Positions 43,332-52,470 are shown, counted from the first letter of the stretch. The stretch is 58,085 nucleotides of DNA from Nodosilinea sp. LEGE 06152 (GCF_015207525.1 NZ_JADEWR010000018.1:40649-98733), one strand, 5' to 3'. Notes: generated by a model from the letters alone, not told the origin. Translations and numbers: made by a program.

Positions 43332-43982
43332 TCAGCCATCGTTCTTGTGGCGAGACAGTTTTTTCTGACGCAGTAATAACACGACCGCAATCGCAACCCC
43401 TACCCCACCTATAGCGATCGCCATACCCCAAAGCACCGGGTTAACCGCTGGGGCCGCTAGACTCTCGCGATCGCTAGATTCAGTGAGGTCTGAGTTGTCT
43501 TGGGTCTCGACTGGCTGAGGCGGCGGTGTGGCTGCTCTGGCGCTACCGGCGGCAACCACCGTGGTGTAGCTCAGCTCAAAGGGCGTAAAGGTCGCATCAG
43601 CGGCGGGGCTACCCGTGAGCACAATCCGATATTCGCCCACCTCCGGAAACGTGATCTCGGCCCCAGGAATATTTTCGAAGCTTTCGGGTGACATCGCGGT
43701 TAGCGTCGGCTGCATCAGGGGCGCAGAGGACTTCTGGTTAGCCCTGTAGACTGCCAGGTTGCAGTCGCACTGCTCCAGCGGAATCACCCTGCCGCCCTGC
43801 TGGGTGAGGGCAACCCACACTCGGGCTGGTTCCCCGGCTCTGGCGCTGTGGTTGGGCTCCAGGTGCCAGGTACCTGCTACATCGCCTGAAACCTCGGTTT
43901 TGTGGGCCAGGGCGGGGAGCCCGGCCAGGATGCCAACGCCCACCACGAGGCTGCCAACCAGGTTAACGCTTGGCCGAGACAT
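43332..43982 (-). CDS. Exported membrane-anchored beta-sandwich protein, partner of the UreH/TauE fusion
   Basis: A 216-residue protein with a signal peptide (LVGSLVVGVGILAGLPALA), a periplasmic region starting HKTEVSGDVAGTWHLEP and containing CDCNLAVYR (two Cys around an Asp), a Pro/Ser/Asp linker, and a C-terminal membrane helix (about 180-205) ending in RQKKLSRHKNDG. The layout recalls CopC/FixH-like metal or redox proteins, but no family is certain. It overlaps the upstream membrane gene by 20 bases, so the two are translated together and probably work together, perhaps in copper or cytochrome handling. Confidence 0.7.
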   Translation of the reverse strand: MSRPSVNLVGSLVVGVGILAGLPALAHKTEVSGDVAGTWHLEPNHSARAGEPARVWVALTQQGGRVIPLEQCDCNLAVYRANQKSSAPLMQPTLTAMSPESFENIPGAEITFPEVGEYRIVLTGSPAADATFTPFELSYTTVVAAGSARAATPPPQPVETQDNSDLTESSDRESLAAPAVNPVLWGMAIAIGGVGVAIAVVLLLRQKKLSRHKNDG

Positions 43983-45168
43983 AGTACTTTTCCAAAGACA
44001 ACAGGGACCAAAACCACCGCCAGCGCAGCAGCAGCGCCAGCAGCGCCAGAGTAACTAAGGCGATCGCAGCTAGCTGGTTTTGCGTAGAGCGCTCAAACCC
44101 CCCCAGGTATCGCGACCCCAGCAGCAGCGCGTGGGCTACCACCAAGACAAATATTGGTAAACTCAGCAGATGCAGCCGCCGCCACTGGTAGCCCAGGTAG
44201 CGCTGAGCCTGATCAAAACTGGTCAAAGCCAGGGGCGTCATTAGCCCAAAGGCGACGATGCCCGCCCAGCCGCCCACCTGCAGCCTGGGCAGCAAAAAGG
44301 GCAGCGTCAGCGGGTTCCAGCCCATGGTGACCATATGGCCAATGTGGGCTACCGAAAGCACAAAGGCCCCCACCCCCAGGGCGCGGCGATAGACCAACAG
44401 GGGCGACCAAAGTTTGCTAATGGGTCGAGCAATGAGGGCCAACAGCAGGCAAACCAGCGCCCCATGCCCGGTTAGGTCAACGCTGCCGCTGCCCCTAAAA
44501 ACGGTCAACAGGCCAATGATGAGGGTAATCCAGCCGCCGAGGCGAAACAGTTGCCCCCGCCTGTCGCCACTTACCCAGCTGGTTGAAACGCCTACCCCCA
44601 GCATCATCGGCATTGTGCCAATGCCAAAGGCCAGCATGGTGGCCCCGCCCGCCCAGGGGTCGGTGGTCTCTGCCGCTTTAAGCTGAGCCGCATACAAAAA
44701 ACCGCAGGGAATCAGCCCCCAGGCCAGCCCCAGCAGCAGCGGCGTCCAGCGCTGGGGGTTGAGCGAGAGGGACTGCATGGCGCGGCTGAGGCGATCGTGC
44801 AGGCCAGACATGGGGTTGAGGAAGGGCACCTTGGGCATGTGTTTGGGGCTAATTTGAGCCAGCCCAAACCAGATCAGCAGCAGCCCGGTAACGATGGCCA
44901 CCCCCTGCCGCAGCGGGCTGCCGATACCCGCCATATGTCCACTGGCCACCAGCACCGACCCCAGCGCTCCGATCGCAATGCCGACCAGGGCATAGCTGAC
45001 TAGCCGACCCAGATTGAGCAACAGGTGAAACGAAAGGTGCTGCCAACGGCTGGGCGTTGTACTGGACTGAGACAGCGAAAAGGCTACAGTAATGGGTCCA
45101 CACATGCCCAGGCAGTGGCCAAAACTGCCTAAAAATCCGACGCTGGCAATGAGCAGCAGGTCTAGCAT
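43963..45168 (-). CDS. UreH/TauE-like membrane protein fused to ferric-reductase-like domain
   Basis: 401 residues, nearly all membrane helices. The first half matches the UreH_2/DsbD-like transporter group: GFLGSFGHCLGMCGPITVAF near the start and WGLIPCGFLYAAQLK at about 150-165, with conserved cysteines and proline kinks. The second half looks like a ferric reductase/MsrQ-like heme membrane domain: HIGHMV (about 283) and RRLHLLSLPIFVLVVAHALL (about 345) give paired histidines on two helices. The fusion suggests coupling metal or thiol transfer with heme-based electron transfer. It is encoded together with the secreted partner downstream. Confidence 0.75.
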   Translation of the reverse strand: MLDLLLIASVGFLGSFGHCLGMCGPITVAFSLSQSSTTPSRWQHLSFHLLLNLGRLVSYALVGIAIGALGSVLVASGHMAGIGSPLRQGVAIVTGLLLIWFGLAQISPKHMPKVPFLNPMSGLHDRLSRAMQSLSLNPQRWTPLLLGLAWGLIPCGFLYAAQLKAAETTDPWAGGATMLAFGIGTMPMMLGVGVSTSWVSGDRRGQLFRLGGWITLIIGLLTVFRGSGSVDLTGHGALVCLLLALIARPISKLWSPLLVYRRALGVGAFVLSVAHIGHMVTMGWNPLTLPFLLPRLQVGGWAGIVAFGLMTPLALTSFDQAQRYLGYQWRRLHLLSLPIFVLVVAHALLLGSRYLGGFERSTQNQLAAIALVTLALLALLLRWRWFWSLLSLEKYYVSAKR

Positions 45169-45268
45169 TCTAGAGATATGGGGCGCAGGCGGGTTTTTTA
45201 GCGTAACACCCTACCCTGCTCGGCGTCCTTCGACCAACTGTCTGTTGACAGAACGCGAGCCTGGTCAG

Positions 45269-46417
45269 TCAATCGCGGGGGCGCGGCACTCGCAGTCGGG
45301 GCGATCGCGGCATATCTACTAGCTTTTGCCAGATCTGCTCGTAGCTCTGGGCCATAACCTGGGCCGTAAACTGTGCCGCTGCCAAGGCTCGACCTCGCTG
45401 CCCCAGGCGATCGCGCAGAGCAGCATCCCCTTGCAGCCGACGCAGGGCTTTGACCAAACCTATCACGTCGTCTTTCTCAACCAAGAGCCCGGTTTCACCG
45501 TCAATTACGGCCTCGGCCACGCTCCCCACCCGAGTTGCAACCACGGGGCGAGACGCCAGCATGGCTTCGACGATCGCTAGGGGAAAGCCCTCCGAACGCG
45601 AGGGCAGCACGAAAATATCCACATTGGGCAGGTGGGCGCGGGGGCTGTCGACCCACCCCGGCAGCGACACGCGATCGCCAATGCCGAGATCCTGCACCAG
45701 CTGCTCTAGGGCACTGCGTTCGGCCCCATCCCCCCAAATGACGAGGTAGACATCGTCGACCTGGGCGATCGCGCGCAGCAAAATATCGTGCCCCTTCACT
45801 GCGTCCAGGCGGCCTGCGGTGCCGACAATGAGCCTGTGATCCTTACGGGCTGGTAGGCGCGCTGGCTCGAAGGCGGTGTCAGGTACCCCATTGGGCACCG
45901 ATAGTACGGAGTGGCGACCCAGAGCATAAAAATCCTCCATGCGCCGGGCCGACGCGTCGCCCACCGCGACGTGGGCATCAACCCGCAAAGACAGTGATCG
46001 CGTGCGCCACAGCGTCAGGGCATCGGTGGTTCGCAGCGGCAGCTGATCGACCCGCACCACTCGCGCCCCAGGCACCGTCAGCGCTGCGGCAAGGCCGATG
46101 GCCCCAGCCCAGGGAGTACACAGGTTGAGATGCACAATGTCGGGCCGCAGACGATGCAGCGTGGCGATGTGAGCAGCTAGCGAGGGCAGCCCGCTTGAGG
46201 GTAAAACAATTTTTGCGGCGCTGGGCCGCTGGGTTGCGATCGCATCCACGACGCTCTCTGAGACGCCCAGCACGGTGATGTCAATCTCGTTCGAGACCGT
46301 TGCGATCAGGTGGCCCAGGCTCAGCTCTGCCCCACCCAAGCCTTGAGAATCGGTGTAAACTACAACTCGCAGTGGCCTGTGGGCCTCGCTGTCTAACGAT
46401 GTCGGGGTTGAATTCAC
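45269..46417 (-). CDS. Family 4 glycosyltransferase
   Basis: A 382-residue GT-B transferase. VVVYTDSQGLGGAELSLGHL is the acceptor-domain start; VGTAGRLDAVKGHDILLRAI and FVLPSRSEGFPLAIVEAMLA contain the donor-site Lys and the E-x7-E motif. The start is GTG at 46417. It is separate from the main polysaccharide cluster and stands between the membrane unit and the LanC-like gene, all on the minus strand with gaps of about 100 bases, so operon membership is uncertain. Substrate unknown. Confidence 0.87.
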   Translation of the reverse strand: MNSTPTSLDSEAHRPLRVVVYTDSQGLGGAELSLGHLIATVSNEIDITVLGVSESVVDAIATQRPSAAKIVLPSSGLPSLAAHIATLHRLRPDIVHLNLCTPWAGAIGLAAALTVPGARVVRVDQLPLRTTDALTLWRTRSLSLRVDAHVAVGDASARRMEDFYALGRHSVLSVPNGVPDTAFEPARLPARKDHRLIVGTAGRLDAVKGHDILLRAIAQVDDVYLVIWGDGAERSALEQLVQDLGIGDRVSLPGWVDSPRAHLPNVDIFVLPSRSEGFPLAIVEAMLASRPVVATRVGSVAEAVIDGETGLLVEKDDVIGLVKALRRLQGDAALRDRLGQRGRALAAAQFTAQVMAQSYEQIWQKLVDMPRSPRLRVPRPRD

Positions 46418-46518
46418 GATTTGTAAATAGCATTTGGATGCTACTCATTCAGCAATATTTGGTCTTCAGTTGCCATCACTATTGAGACAGAGTGCGCATG
46501 AGACAGGAGATAGAGCGC

Positions 46519-47718
46519 TTAGAACATGTCAACGGTCGGAAACTTGGCCTGAGCTTGCATGCAGTCCCACAGGTATATAGCTAAACCGAGATCGCCCGTC
46601 CAGAGCGGGTAGCGCAGTTGCCCGTAGAGCTGCCGAGACAGCCGGTATTGCTCAATGGCGTGCATGGCAAAAGCCCGCGCGCGATCGAGCCACAGCGGGT
46701 CGCCCGTGCGAACAAATAGCTTTAGGAATGCGTAACCATTGCCCCCGGTACCGTGGCACAGGTTTGACCCCTTTCTCAGCGGCCCCGCCTGCCAGGTCAG
46801 CTCGCCGCCCTGCACCAAAATGCGATCGAAGTCCTCATTGACGCCTTGGGGGAACGGGGCTAGGGCCGTTACCATACCCGGTGCGCCGTGGCAGTACTGC
46901 ACCAGGTTGAGGTCTTGCGGCTTTTCGGCATCGTAAATGGCTGGCCAGTTGGCATAGTCGTCTTCTACAACGGCGGTTTGAACCACGGTTTGCATTGCTT
47001 TAGCCGCAATGGCTTGAAAGTCGTCCTCAGGGAGTAGAGACTGCCCCACGATCAGCGGTGTTAGGTTGCTGGCAAAGCCGTGGACAGGCCCCAGCCACTG
47101 CTGCTGACTGCCGTACAAATCAACCGTCCATAGATAGCCAACGCCATCCACAGGCTGCCAGTCCTGCAGCAGTATGTCTGCCTGCTGCTTAAAAACTGAT
47201 TGCCATTGAGCTTCTTGCGTCCACTGATGCATAAACCAGGCCGCCAGCATGGTGCCGGCAATGCCCCACATCAGCTCTCGGACGGGTTGGGTGTCGTTTT
47301 TGTGAATTGCCTGCTCAACTTCGGTGGCTTTGGCTTTTGAGGGAGACAGCTTGTACTGCAGCAGCAGCAGCGGCAGCTCGCCAAACAGATAAGATGACTG
47401 CTCTGGATAGGGGCTAACCTTGGGGTAGCGCTGGCGGTTCTGGGCTAGGGTTGCGTCGAGATGGGTGGCAACATCAAAGGTCGAATCGATCGCCCCAATG
47501 GTTTGCAGGTAATCGATCGCCCACAGCACCCCGGCTTTGCCAAAATACAAATCGCTACCAAAGGCCTGATCATCCATCGGATGCCCGGCCAGCAGGGGGG
47601 CCGTGTTGAGCTGGGTGATGGTTTCATGGGCGATCGCATCGATCGCCTGCTGTGCTGTGTCGGGGTTCCAGTCAATCTGCAATAGGGGATAGTGCCGGGT
47701 CGGGTCAAACAGGGCCAT
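46519..47718 (-). CDS. LanC-like (lanthionine synthetase C family) protein
   Basis: A 399-residue alpha/alpha-barrel protein. Zinc-binding residues are visible: Cys276 in YCHGAPGMV, and Cys321-His322 in LCHGTGGNGYAFLK; repeated GxxG turns such as YFGKAGVLWAI and ELMWGIAGTML are typical. LanC enzymes add cysteine thiols to dehydrated residues to form thioether rings. No LanB/LanM dehydratase or precursor peptide is encoded here, so it could act on a distant precursor or, like animal LanCL proteins, have another role. GAGGG before the ATG supports the start. Confidence 0.85.
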   Translation of the reverse strand: MALFDPTRHYPLLQIDWNPDTAQQAIDAIAHETITQLNTAPLLAGHPMDDQAFGSDLYFGKAGVLWAIDYLQTIGAIDSTFDVATHLDATLAQNRQRYPKVSPYPEQSSYLFGELPLLLLQYKLSPSKAKATEVEQAIHKNDTQPVRELMWGIAGTMLAAWFMHQWTQEAQWQSVFKQQADILLQDWQPVDGVGYLWTVDLYGSQQQWLGPVHGFASNLTPLIVGQSLLPEDDFQAIAAKAMQTVVQTAVVEDDYANWPAIYDAEKPQDLNLVQYCHGAPGMVTALAPFPQGVNEDFDRILVQGGELTWQAGPLRKGSNLCHGTGGNGYAFLKLFVRTGDPLWLDRARAFAMHAIEQYRLSRQLYGQLRYPLWTGDLGLAIYLWDCMQAQAKFPTVDMF

Positions 47719-47820
47719 TTTTCCCTCGCTAGGTTCACTTATCGGTGGGGCAAGTCGCTAGCTGCCTGCTGCCGTAGTTTAGCCTGAGCTACTGACGATC
47801 TGGCGTTGGTTAATGCTTAG

Positions 47821-48519
47821 CTACCGCGATTGACCGTAGGGGCACAAACTTAAAACCACACAGCGATCGCAGGCCGGTTTGTTGTAGAAGCAGCACCGCT
47901 GCCCGTGCAGCATCATCACTTCGTGGTGGTCGTAGATCTGCTGGGCGTTCCAATCCTCGGGCAAGAGCGCTTCGAGCACCGCATGGGATGGCCCTACAGC
48001 CAGGGTTTTAGAAATTAGCCCCAGCCGCTGGGCGACGCGGTGGTGGTGGCTATCGACCGGCAGTGCCCGCCCCCGCAGCTGGCTAAAACACAGCACCGCC
48101 GCACTGGTTTTTGGTCCCACTCCGGGCAGGGCCTCTAGCCAGGCGCGGGCCTGGGGGATTGGCATATCTTGCAGAAAATCGAGCGACCATTCGTTGTGGG
48201 TGGCATCCCCAATCAGCTTCAGCACCTGCTGAATGCGGGGCGCTTTTTGCTCAGGCCAGGTGCAGGGGGCGATCGCCGTCTCAACCTCCGCCGTGGGCGC
48301 ATCTCGCACCGCTGCCCAGGTGGGAAACTGAGCCACCAGCTGCTTAAAGGCGCGACCCGAATCGCGATTTTTGGTGCGGTGCGACAGCAGTGATGACACT
48401 AGCTCGCTCAGCGGGTCGAGGGTGTGAAAATAAGGAATTGGGCAGCCATATTCCGCACAGAGGCGATCGTGAATGGCGATCGCTTTGTGCTGCAAATCTG
48501 CGTTAATCGGTTGGCTCAC
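47821..48519 (-). CDS. nth: Endonuclease III-like DNA glycosylase
   Basis: About 232 residues. The HhH motif LEALPGVGPKTSAAVL supplies the catalytic Lys; VDSHHHRVAQRLGL has the catalytic Asp; the C-terminus CCFYNKPACDRCVVLSLCP gives the C-x6-C-x2-C-x5-C iron-sulfur site. It should excise oxidised pyrimidines and cut the backbone in base excision repair, although SHHH replaces the usual DTHIFR, so it may be a divergent paralogue. The frame reaches an ATG at 48639, but the extra 40 residues look non-coding; the GTG at 48519 gives the family length. Confidence 0.85.
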   Translation of the reverse strand: MSQPINADLQHKAIAIHDRLCAEYGCPIPYFHTLDPLSELVSSLLSHRTKNRDSGRAFKQLVAQFPTWAAVRDAPTAEVETAIAPCTWPEQKAPRIQQVLKLIGDATHNEWSLDFLQDMPIPQARAWLEALPGVGPKTSAAVLCFSQLRGRALPVDSHHHRVAQRLGLISKTLAVGPSHAVLEALLPEDWNAQQIYDHHEVMMLHGQRCCFYNKPACDRCVVLSLCPYGQSR

Positions 48520-48702
48520 CAAAACTCTGGCCCTGCTCGCTCTCCCCAGCAGTCTAACGATTTGAGGGGAGGAGCAGAATTTACCTATGGAGAGAGCTAA
48601 ATGGCTTAAAGCCCCCAGTCGAGCGCCATGCTCCCTCATTGGAAAGATGTTGCTCTACCTCAGGGTCTTTAGGATGCGAGTAAAGGCAAAAACTACAAAA
48701 CC

Positions 48703-49038
48703 ATGAGCGATACCACCATCATTAAAGTTACCTCCGAAGCCGCCCCGACAGGGACTATGGGGCAAAAGCATCTGGCCCTGAGTAAGAATATGGCGATGCG
48801 GCTGTGGGAAGATGAGCAGCCCGGTGAGGCCAAACCGGAGACCCAGCGACCCTATGAGGCGATCGGCTACGTCATTAGTGGGCGAGCTGAGCTGCATCTC
48901 GAAGGGCAAATGGTGATGCTCGAACCCGGTAACTCCTGGGTCGTCCCCGAAGGTGCATCTCACACCTACAAAATTTTGGAACCCTTCACCGCCGTTGAGG
49001 TAACTATGCCTCCGGCTGTGGTGCATGGTCGCGATTAG
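48703..49038 (+). CDS. Small cupin-domain protein
   Basis: A 111-residue single cupin barrel. YEAIGYVISGRAELHLEGQM and LEPGNSWVVPEGASHTYKI are the two cupin motifs; only one obvious metal-type His (in ASHTYKI) remains, so metal binding may be incomplete. It is divergent from the endonuclease III gene. Function is open: such proteins range from small-molecule binders to isomerases. Confidence 0.85.
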   Translation: MSDTTIIKVTSEAAPTGTMGQKHLALSKNMAMRLWEDEQPGEAKPETQRPYEAIGYVISGRAELHLEGQMVMLEPGNSWVVPEGASHTYKILEPFTAVEVTMPPAVVHGRD

Positions 49039-49048
49039 GCGTGAGGCT

Positions 49049-49876
49049 TTAGTATGGGGCCTCAATGGCTTCAAAGGCCATGTCGTTGAAGTCAAATAAA
49101 ACCGTTTCGCCTGCCAATCCGCTCGGCTTAATCTGAGCGGCATAGAGCTTGCCTTCTGCGGCCCAGACCAGCCGCTTACCATCTAACTCGGCCCACTCCC
49201 AGTCTGGGCAGGCAATGGGCGGTGCTGAGTTGGGGCTCACCAGTTCGTGCTCGTCCCAGTAGCAGCCTTTGCCTATCGGAGCACCCACCTCAGCATGGGC
49301 GATTTTGCGCAGCGTCCAGCCGTGGCCAATGGGTTTTTCAAAAATGTCTTTCTCCTGCCACTGTCTCACCTTGGTGCGATCTACCCAAGTCCAACCATCA
49401 CGGAGCAGGCGGGGATAATACACGCTCAAACACTCGCCACCCTGGCCACCCTGGGGTTGATACTGAGTATCTCGTTGCAGGGCTGACGTATTGTGCAACG
49501 CCGTATGGCCATAGCCATCATTCAGCCAGTATTTCGTCCTCCCAGTCCACAGGCCACCGCCGTGCCAGCAGTCACCCTTGGGAAAAAACGCGATCGCCTT
49601 CAGGTAAGGCACTCGCGAGATGGCTGTCCACGCCCCCCGCGACTCCGACTGCCACTGGCCGTTCATGGCGAAATAGATAGCGTGTTTGCCGTCAGATGAA
49701 ATATCGCTGCGGCGTTCATAGATGCGGCCTTTGAGCCACTGACCTAGGCGAAAGATGTCGCGATCGCGATCCCAAAGCAGAGTGGCCACGCGCTTGGATG
49801 GTCCCCTGCGAATCACCAGCCCAACGGGTGCATGACTGGCGAGCAAAACGTGAATTCGAGGCGGAAACTGTGACAT
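49049..49876 (-). CDS. Protein of unknown function, beta-rich
   Basis: A 275-residue soluble protein that I do not recognise. It contains many Trp-centred short repeats (LLWDRDRDIFRLGQWLKGR, WQSESRGAWTAISRVPYLKA, CWHGGGLWTGRTKYWLND, GWTWVDRTKVRQWQEKD, WEWAELDGKRLVWAAEGKLY), suggesting a beta-propeller-like or other all-beta fold. There is no signal peptide or membrane helix. It converges with the cupin gene. Its long uninterrupted frame and codon use argue that it is real. Confidence 0.75.
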   Translation of the reverse strand: MSQFPPRIHVLLASHAPVGLVIRRGPSKRVATLLWDRDRDIFRLGQWLKGRIYERRSDISSDGKHAIYFAMNGQWQSESRGAWTAISRVPYLKAIAFFPKGDCWHGGGLWTGRTKYWLNDGYGHTALHNTSALQRDTQYQPQGGQGGECLSVYYPRLLRDGWTWVDRTKVRQWQEKDIFEKPIGHGWTLRKIAHAEVGAPIGKGCYWDEHELVSPNSAPPIACPDWEWAELDGKRLVWAAEGKLYAAQIKPSGLAGETVLFDFNDMAFEAIEAPY

Positions 49877-50083
49877 CGTCTAACCGAGCAAGTGTTGAGA
49901 CAGCCAAATAGTCTTAGCGCAGGACAATGGATCACTAATGTTTTCAACTGCTTTTTAAGGTGCCCAGTCATAGCGATGCCGGTTTCGTTGGCAACGTTCC
50001 TTAATGCTGAGCCGCCAAAATCCTTCTTTAGATGTAGTGAATGACTGGGGGACTGCCCTGTAGCCTTGAGTAGCACCAAGCCA

Positions 50084-51034
50084 ATGAGGATCGCGGTAGG
50101 AATGGCGCTGGAAACGGTACAGCAAGCCCAGGTTTTAACCCTGGAGAATACTGAAGTCAAGTTAACGGTTCGGCCTGACCTAGGCGGGCGAATTGATCAG
50201 CTAGAAGACCTTCAAACGGGGCACTCCTGGCTCTGGCATCCCTCCCAATACGCGCCTGAAACAACGCGATCGCTGGCCGTTGGGGCCTCCTTCGATGATC
50301 ACTGGACCGGCGGTTGGGATGAAGTGTTTCCTAACGATGCCGCTGGTGAATTTCAGGGGCGAAATTTGGCCGACCACGGCGAGCTGTGGTCGCAGCGGTG
50401 GCAGGTTCTAGAAACCGCGCCCCTCAGCCTAACGCTGGGCTATCAGTGCCAAACGGTGCCCGTATGGGTCAAAAAGACCATTCAGCTCGATTCCAATCGC
50501 CCCGAGGCCAGCCTGGTTTACGAGTTTCAAAATCAGTCTGAGCAGCAAATTCCGTTTTTGTTTAAGCACCATGCCGCGATCGCGATCGAAGCTGGCGATG
50601 AAATTCTCCTGCCCGACTGTTGGGTAGAACCGGCGTTTCTGGAGTTCAGCAAAATCATTGGTCAACCCGGCAAAACCCGCTTTCCTGAAGCGATCGGGGC
50701 CAACGGCGAAGCGGTTGATCTGCGAGTGATGCCGCCGCCCTCGTCTCAGCTGCAAGAGTTTTATTACACCTCTGAGCTATCGCAGGGGCGCTGCGGCATT
50801 CGTCATCAGCGCAGCCAGTCGTCGTTGCTCATGACGTTTGATACCGCCGACTTTCCCTACGTCTGGATGTTTCAGAGCTACGGCGGGTGGCAGGGGCACT
50901 ATGTGGTTGTGGTAGAACCTTGCACCACGTTGCCCTCAGATCTAGACGAGGCCTGTCGCAATGGCACCGTAGCGCTGCTGCAACCCCAGGAGCACCAGCG
51001 CCGCAGGCTGACCCTGCAATTGCAGCGCGATTGA
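50084..51034 (+). CDS. Aldose 1-epimerase-like (galactose mutarotase fold) protein
   Basis: About 316 residues with the beta-sandwich pattern of aldose epimerases: VKLTVRPDLGGRIDQLEDL near the start, a central WTGGWDEVFPNDAAGEFQGR, FLFKHHAAIAIEAGDEILLP and a late PYVWMFQSYGGWQGHYVVVV. Catalytic His/Glu residues of true mutarotases cannot be matched with certainty, so the substrate may be a different sugar. Starts at TTG 50066, ATG 50084 or ATG 50102 are possible; 50084 is chosen provisionally. Confidence 0.75.
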   Translation: MRIAVGMALETVQQAQVLTLENTEVKLTVRPDLGGRIDQLEDLQTGHSWLWHPSQYAPETTRSLAVGASFDDHWTGGWDEVFPNDAAGEFQGRNLADHGELWSQRWQVLETAPLSLTLGYQCQTVPVWVKKTIQLDSNRPEASLVYEFQNQSEQQIPFLFKHHAAIAIEAGDEILLPDCWVEPAFLEFSKIIGQPGKTRFPEAIGANGEAVDLRVMPPPSSQLQEFYYTSELSQGRCGIRHQRSQSSLLMTFDTADFPYVWMFQSYGGWQGHYVVVVEPCTTLPSDLDEACRNGTVALLQPQEHQRRRLTLQLQRD

Positions 51035-51086
51035 CGGCACCCATTCTCTGATCAGCATCAGGCGATGGGCTTTTAGCCGCAACAAA

Positions 51087-51112
51087 AAACGCCCCAGATG
51101 TTTGGGGCGTTT
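51087..51112. terminator. Bidirectional terminator shared by the epimerase-like gene and psbA
   Basis: AAACGCCCCA (51087-51096) and TGGGGCGTTT (51103-51112) form a perfect 10-bp stem with a 6-base loop; A-runs before and T-runs after give U-tracts on both strands, between two convergent genes. Confidence 0.88.
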
Positions 51113-51176
51113 CATAACCTTCATTCGACCTGTTCACAGGATGGGCGAGGCGCTAACCCTGCCCAAGTTTTACAAC

Positions 51177-52262
51177 CTAACCGTTGATGACAGGAGCCTG
51201 TAGGGCAACGGGGGTAGCCTCACCGGCAAACGCCAGGTCGAGGGGGAAGTTGTGAGCATTGCGCTCGTGCATCACTTCCATACCCAGGTTCGCACGGTTG
51301 ATTACGTCAGCCCAGGTGCCAATCACGCGGCCTTGGCTGTCAAGAATCGACTGGTTGAAGTTGAACCCGTTCAGGTTGAACGCCATCGTGCTGATGCCCA
51401 ACGACGTAAACCAGATGCCAATCACAGGCCACGCACCCAAGAAGAAGTGCAGTGAACGAGAGTTGTTGAAGCTGGCATATTGGAAGATCAACCGACCGAA
51501 GTAGCCGTGGGCCGCAACGATGTTGTAGGTCTCTTCTTCCTGGCCAAACTTGTAGCCGTAGTTCTGCGACTCGGTCTCGGTGGTCTCACGCACCAGCGAA
51601 CTGGTAACGAGCGAACCGTGCATGGCAGAGAACAGCGAACCACCAAACACACCGGCAACGCCCAGCATGTGGAAGGGGTGCATCAGAATGTTGTGCTCAG
51701 CCTGGAACACCAGCATGAAGTTGAAGGTGCCCGAGATGCCCAGAGGCATGCCGTCGGAGAAGGAGCCCTGACCCAGGGGATAGATCAGGAATACGGCAGT
51801 AGCAGCAGATAGCGGAGCCGAGTAAGCCACGCAGATCCAGGGGCGCATGCCCAGGCGGTAGCTCAGTTCCCACTGACGACCCATGTAGGCAAAAATGCCG
51901 ATCAGGAAGTGGAACACGATCAGCTGGTAGGGGCCACCGTTGTACAGCCACTCATCGAGGGAAGCGGCTTCCCAGATGGGGTAGAAGTGCAGACCAATGG
52001 CGTTGGACGAGGGCACAACCGCACCGGAGATGATGTTGTTGCCGTACATCAGCGAACCGGCAACGGGCTCACGGATGCCGTCGATATCCACCGCGGGGGC
52101 GGCGATAAAGGCGATGATGAAGCAAATGGTCGCAGCTAGCAGGGTGGGAATCATCAGTACGCCGAACCAGCCCACATACAGGCGGTTCTCGGTGCTGGTC
52201 ACCCACTGACAAAACCGCTCCCAGGCTCCCGCATTGTCGCGGGCGCGAAGAGTAGTAGTCAT
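51177..52262 (-). CDS. psbA: Photosystem II reaction-centre protein D1
   Basis: 361 residues from the ATG at 52262 (MTTTLRARD); the frame extends to 52286. D1 binds the primary donor chlorophylls, pheophytin, QB and most ligands of the Mn4Ca cluster in the thylakoid membrane. Counted residues are canonical: Tyr161, Asp170, His190, His198, Ser264, His332, Glu333, His337, Asp342 and Ala344. A 17-residue tail follows Ala344 and should be removed by CtpA. Residue 130 is Gln, the D1:1 form associated with standard light rather than the Glu130 high-light form. It is monocistronic with its own terminator and a structured upstream region. Confidence 0.99.
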   Translation of the reverse strand: MTTTLRARDNAGAWERFCQWVTSTENRLYVGWFGVLMIPTLLAATICFIIAFIAAPAVDIDGIREPVAGSLMYGNNIISGAVVPSSNAIGLHFYPIWEAASLDEWLYNGGPYQLIVFHFLIGIFAYMGRQWELSYRLGMRPWICVAYSAPLSAATAVFLIYPLGQGSFSDGMPLGISGTFNFMLVFQAEHNILMHPFHMLGVAGVFGGSLFSAMHGSLVTSSLVRETTETESQNYGYKFGQEEETYNIVAAHGYFGRLIFQYASFNNSRSLHFFLGAWPVIGIWFTSLGISTMAFNLNGFNFNQSILDSQGRVIGTWADVINRANLGMEVMHERNAHNFPLDLAFAGEATPVALQAPVING

Positions 52263-52401
52263 GGTAAGAGTGCCAATGAATAACAACGAAAAATGGATGA
52301 TGGATGACTAGCGATCGCAGCCAAGTCTAGATGTGAAGGTTTCCCGCAGGCAAAACTTCAGTACTCGAGCTGGAGTTGATGCTACCCACCCACATGCAGT
52401 G

Positions 52402-52446
52402 TAAAGTTTCTCTTTTCCACAACAAACCGTGGGAAAGGAAAGTTTA
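52402..52446 (-). promoter_or_regulatory. Imperfect inverted repeat in the psbA upstream region
   Basis: TAAAGTTTCTCTTTTCCAC (52402-52420) and the complement of GGGAAAGGAAAGTTTA (52431-52446) form an imperfect repeat of roughly 18 bases, 140-180 bases upstream of the psbA start and just after the HIT gene stop. It could be a regulator site, or serve as the HIT gene's terminator region. No standard -35/-10 pair is certain. Confidence 0.4.
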
Positions 52447-52470
52447 TTTCGCTGTACAAAAGTAAATGAC

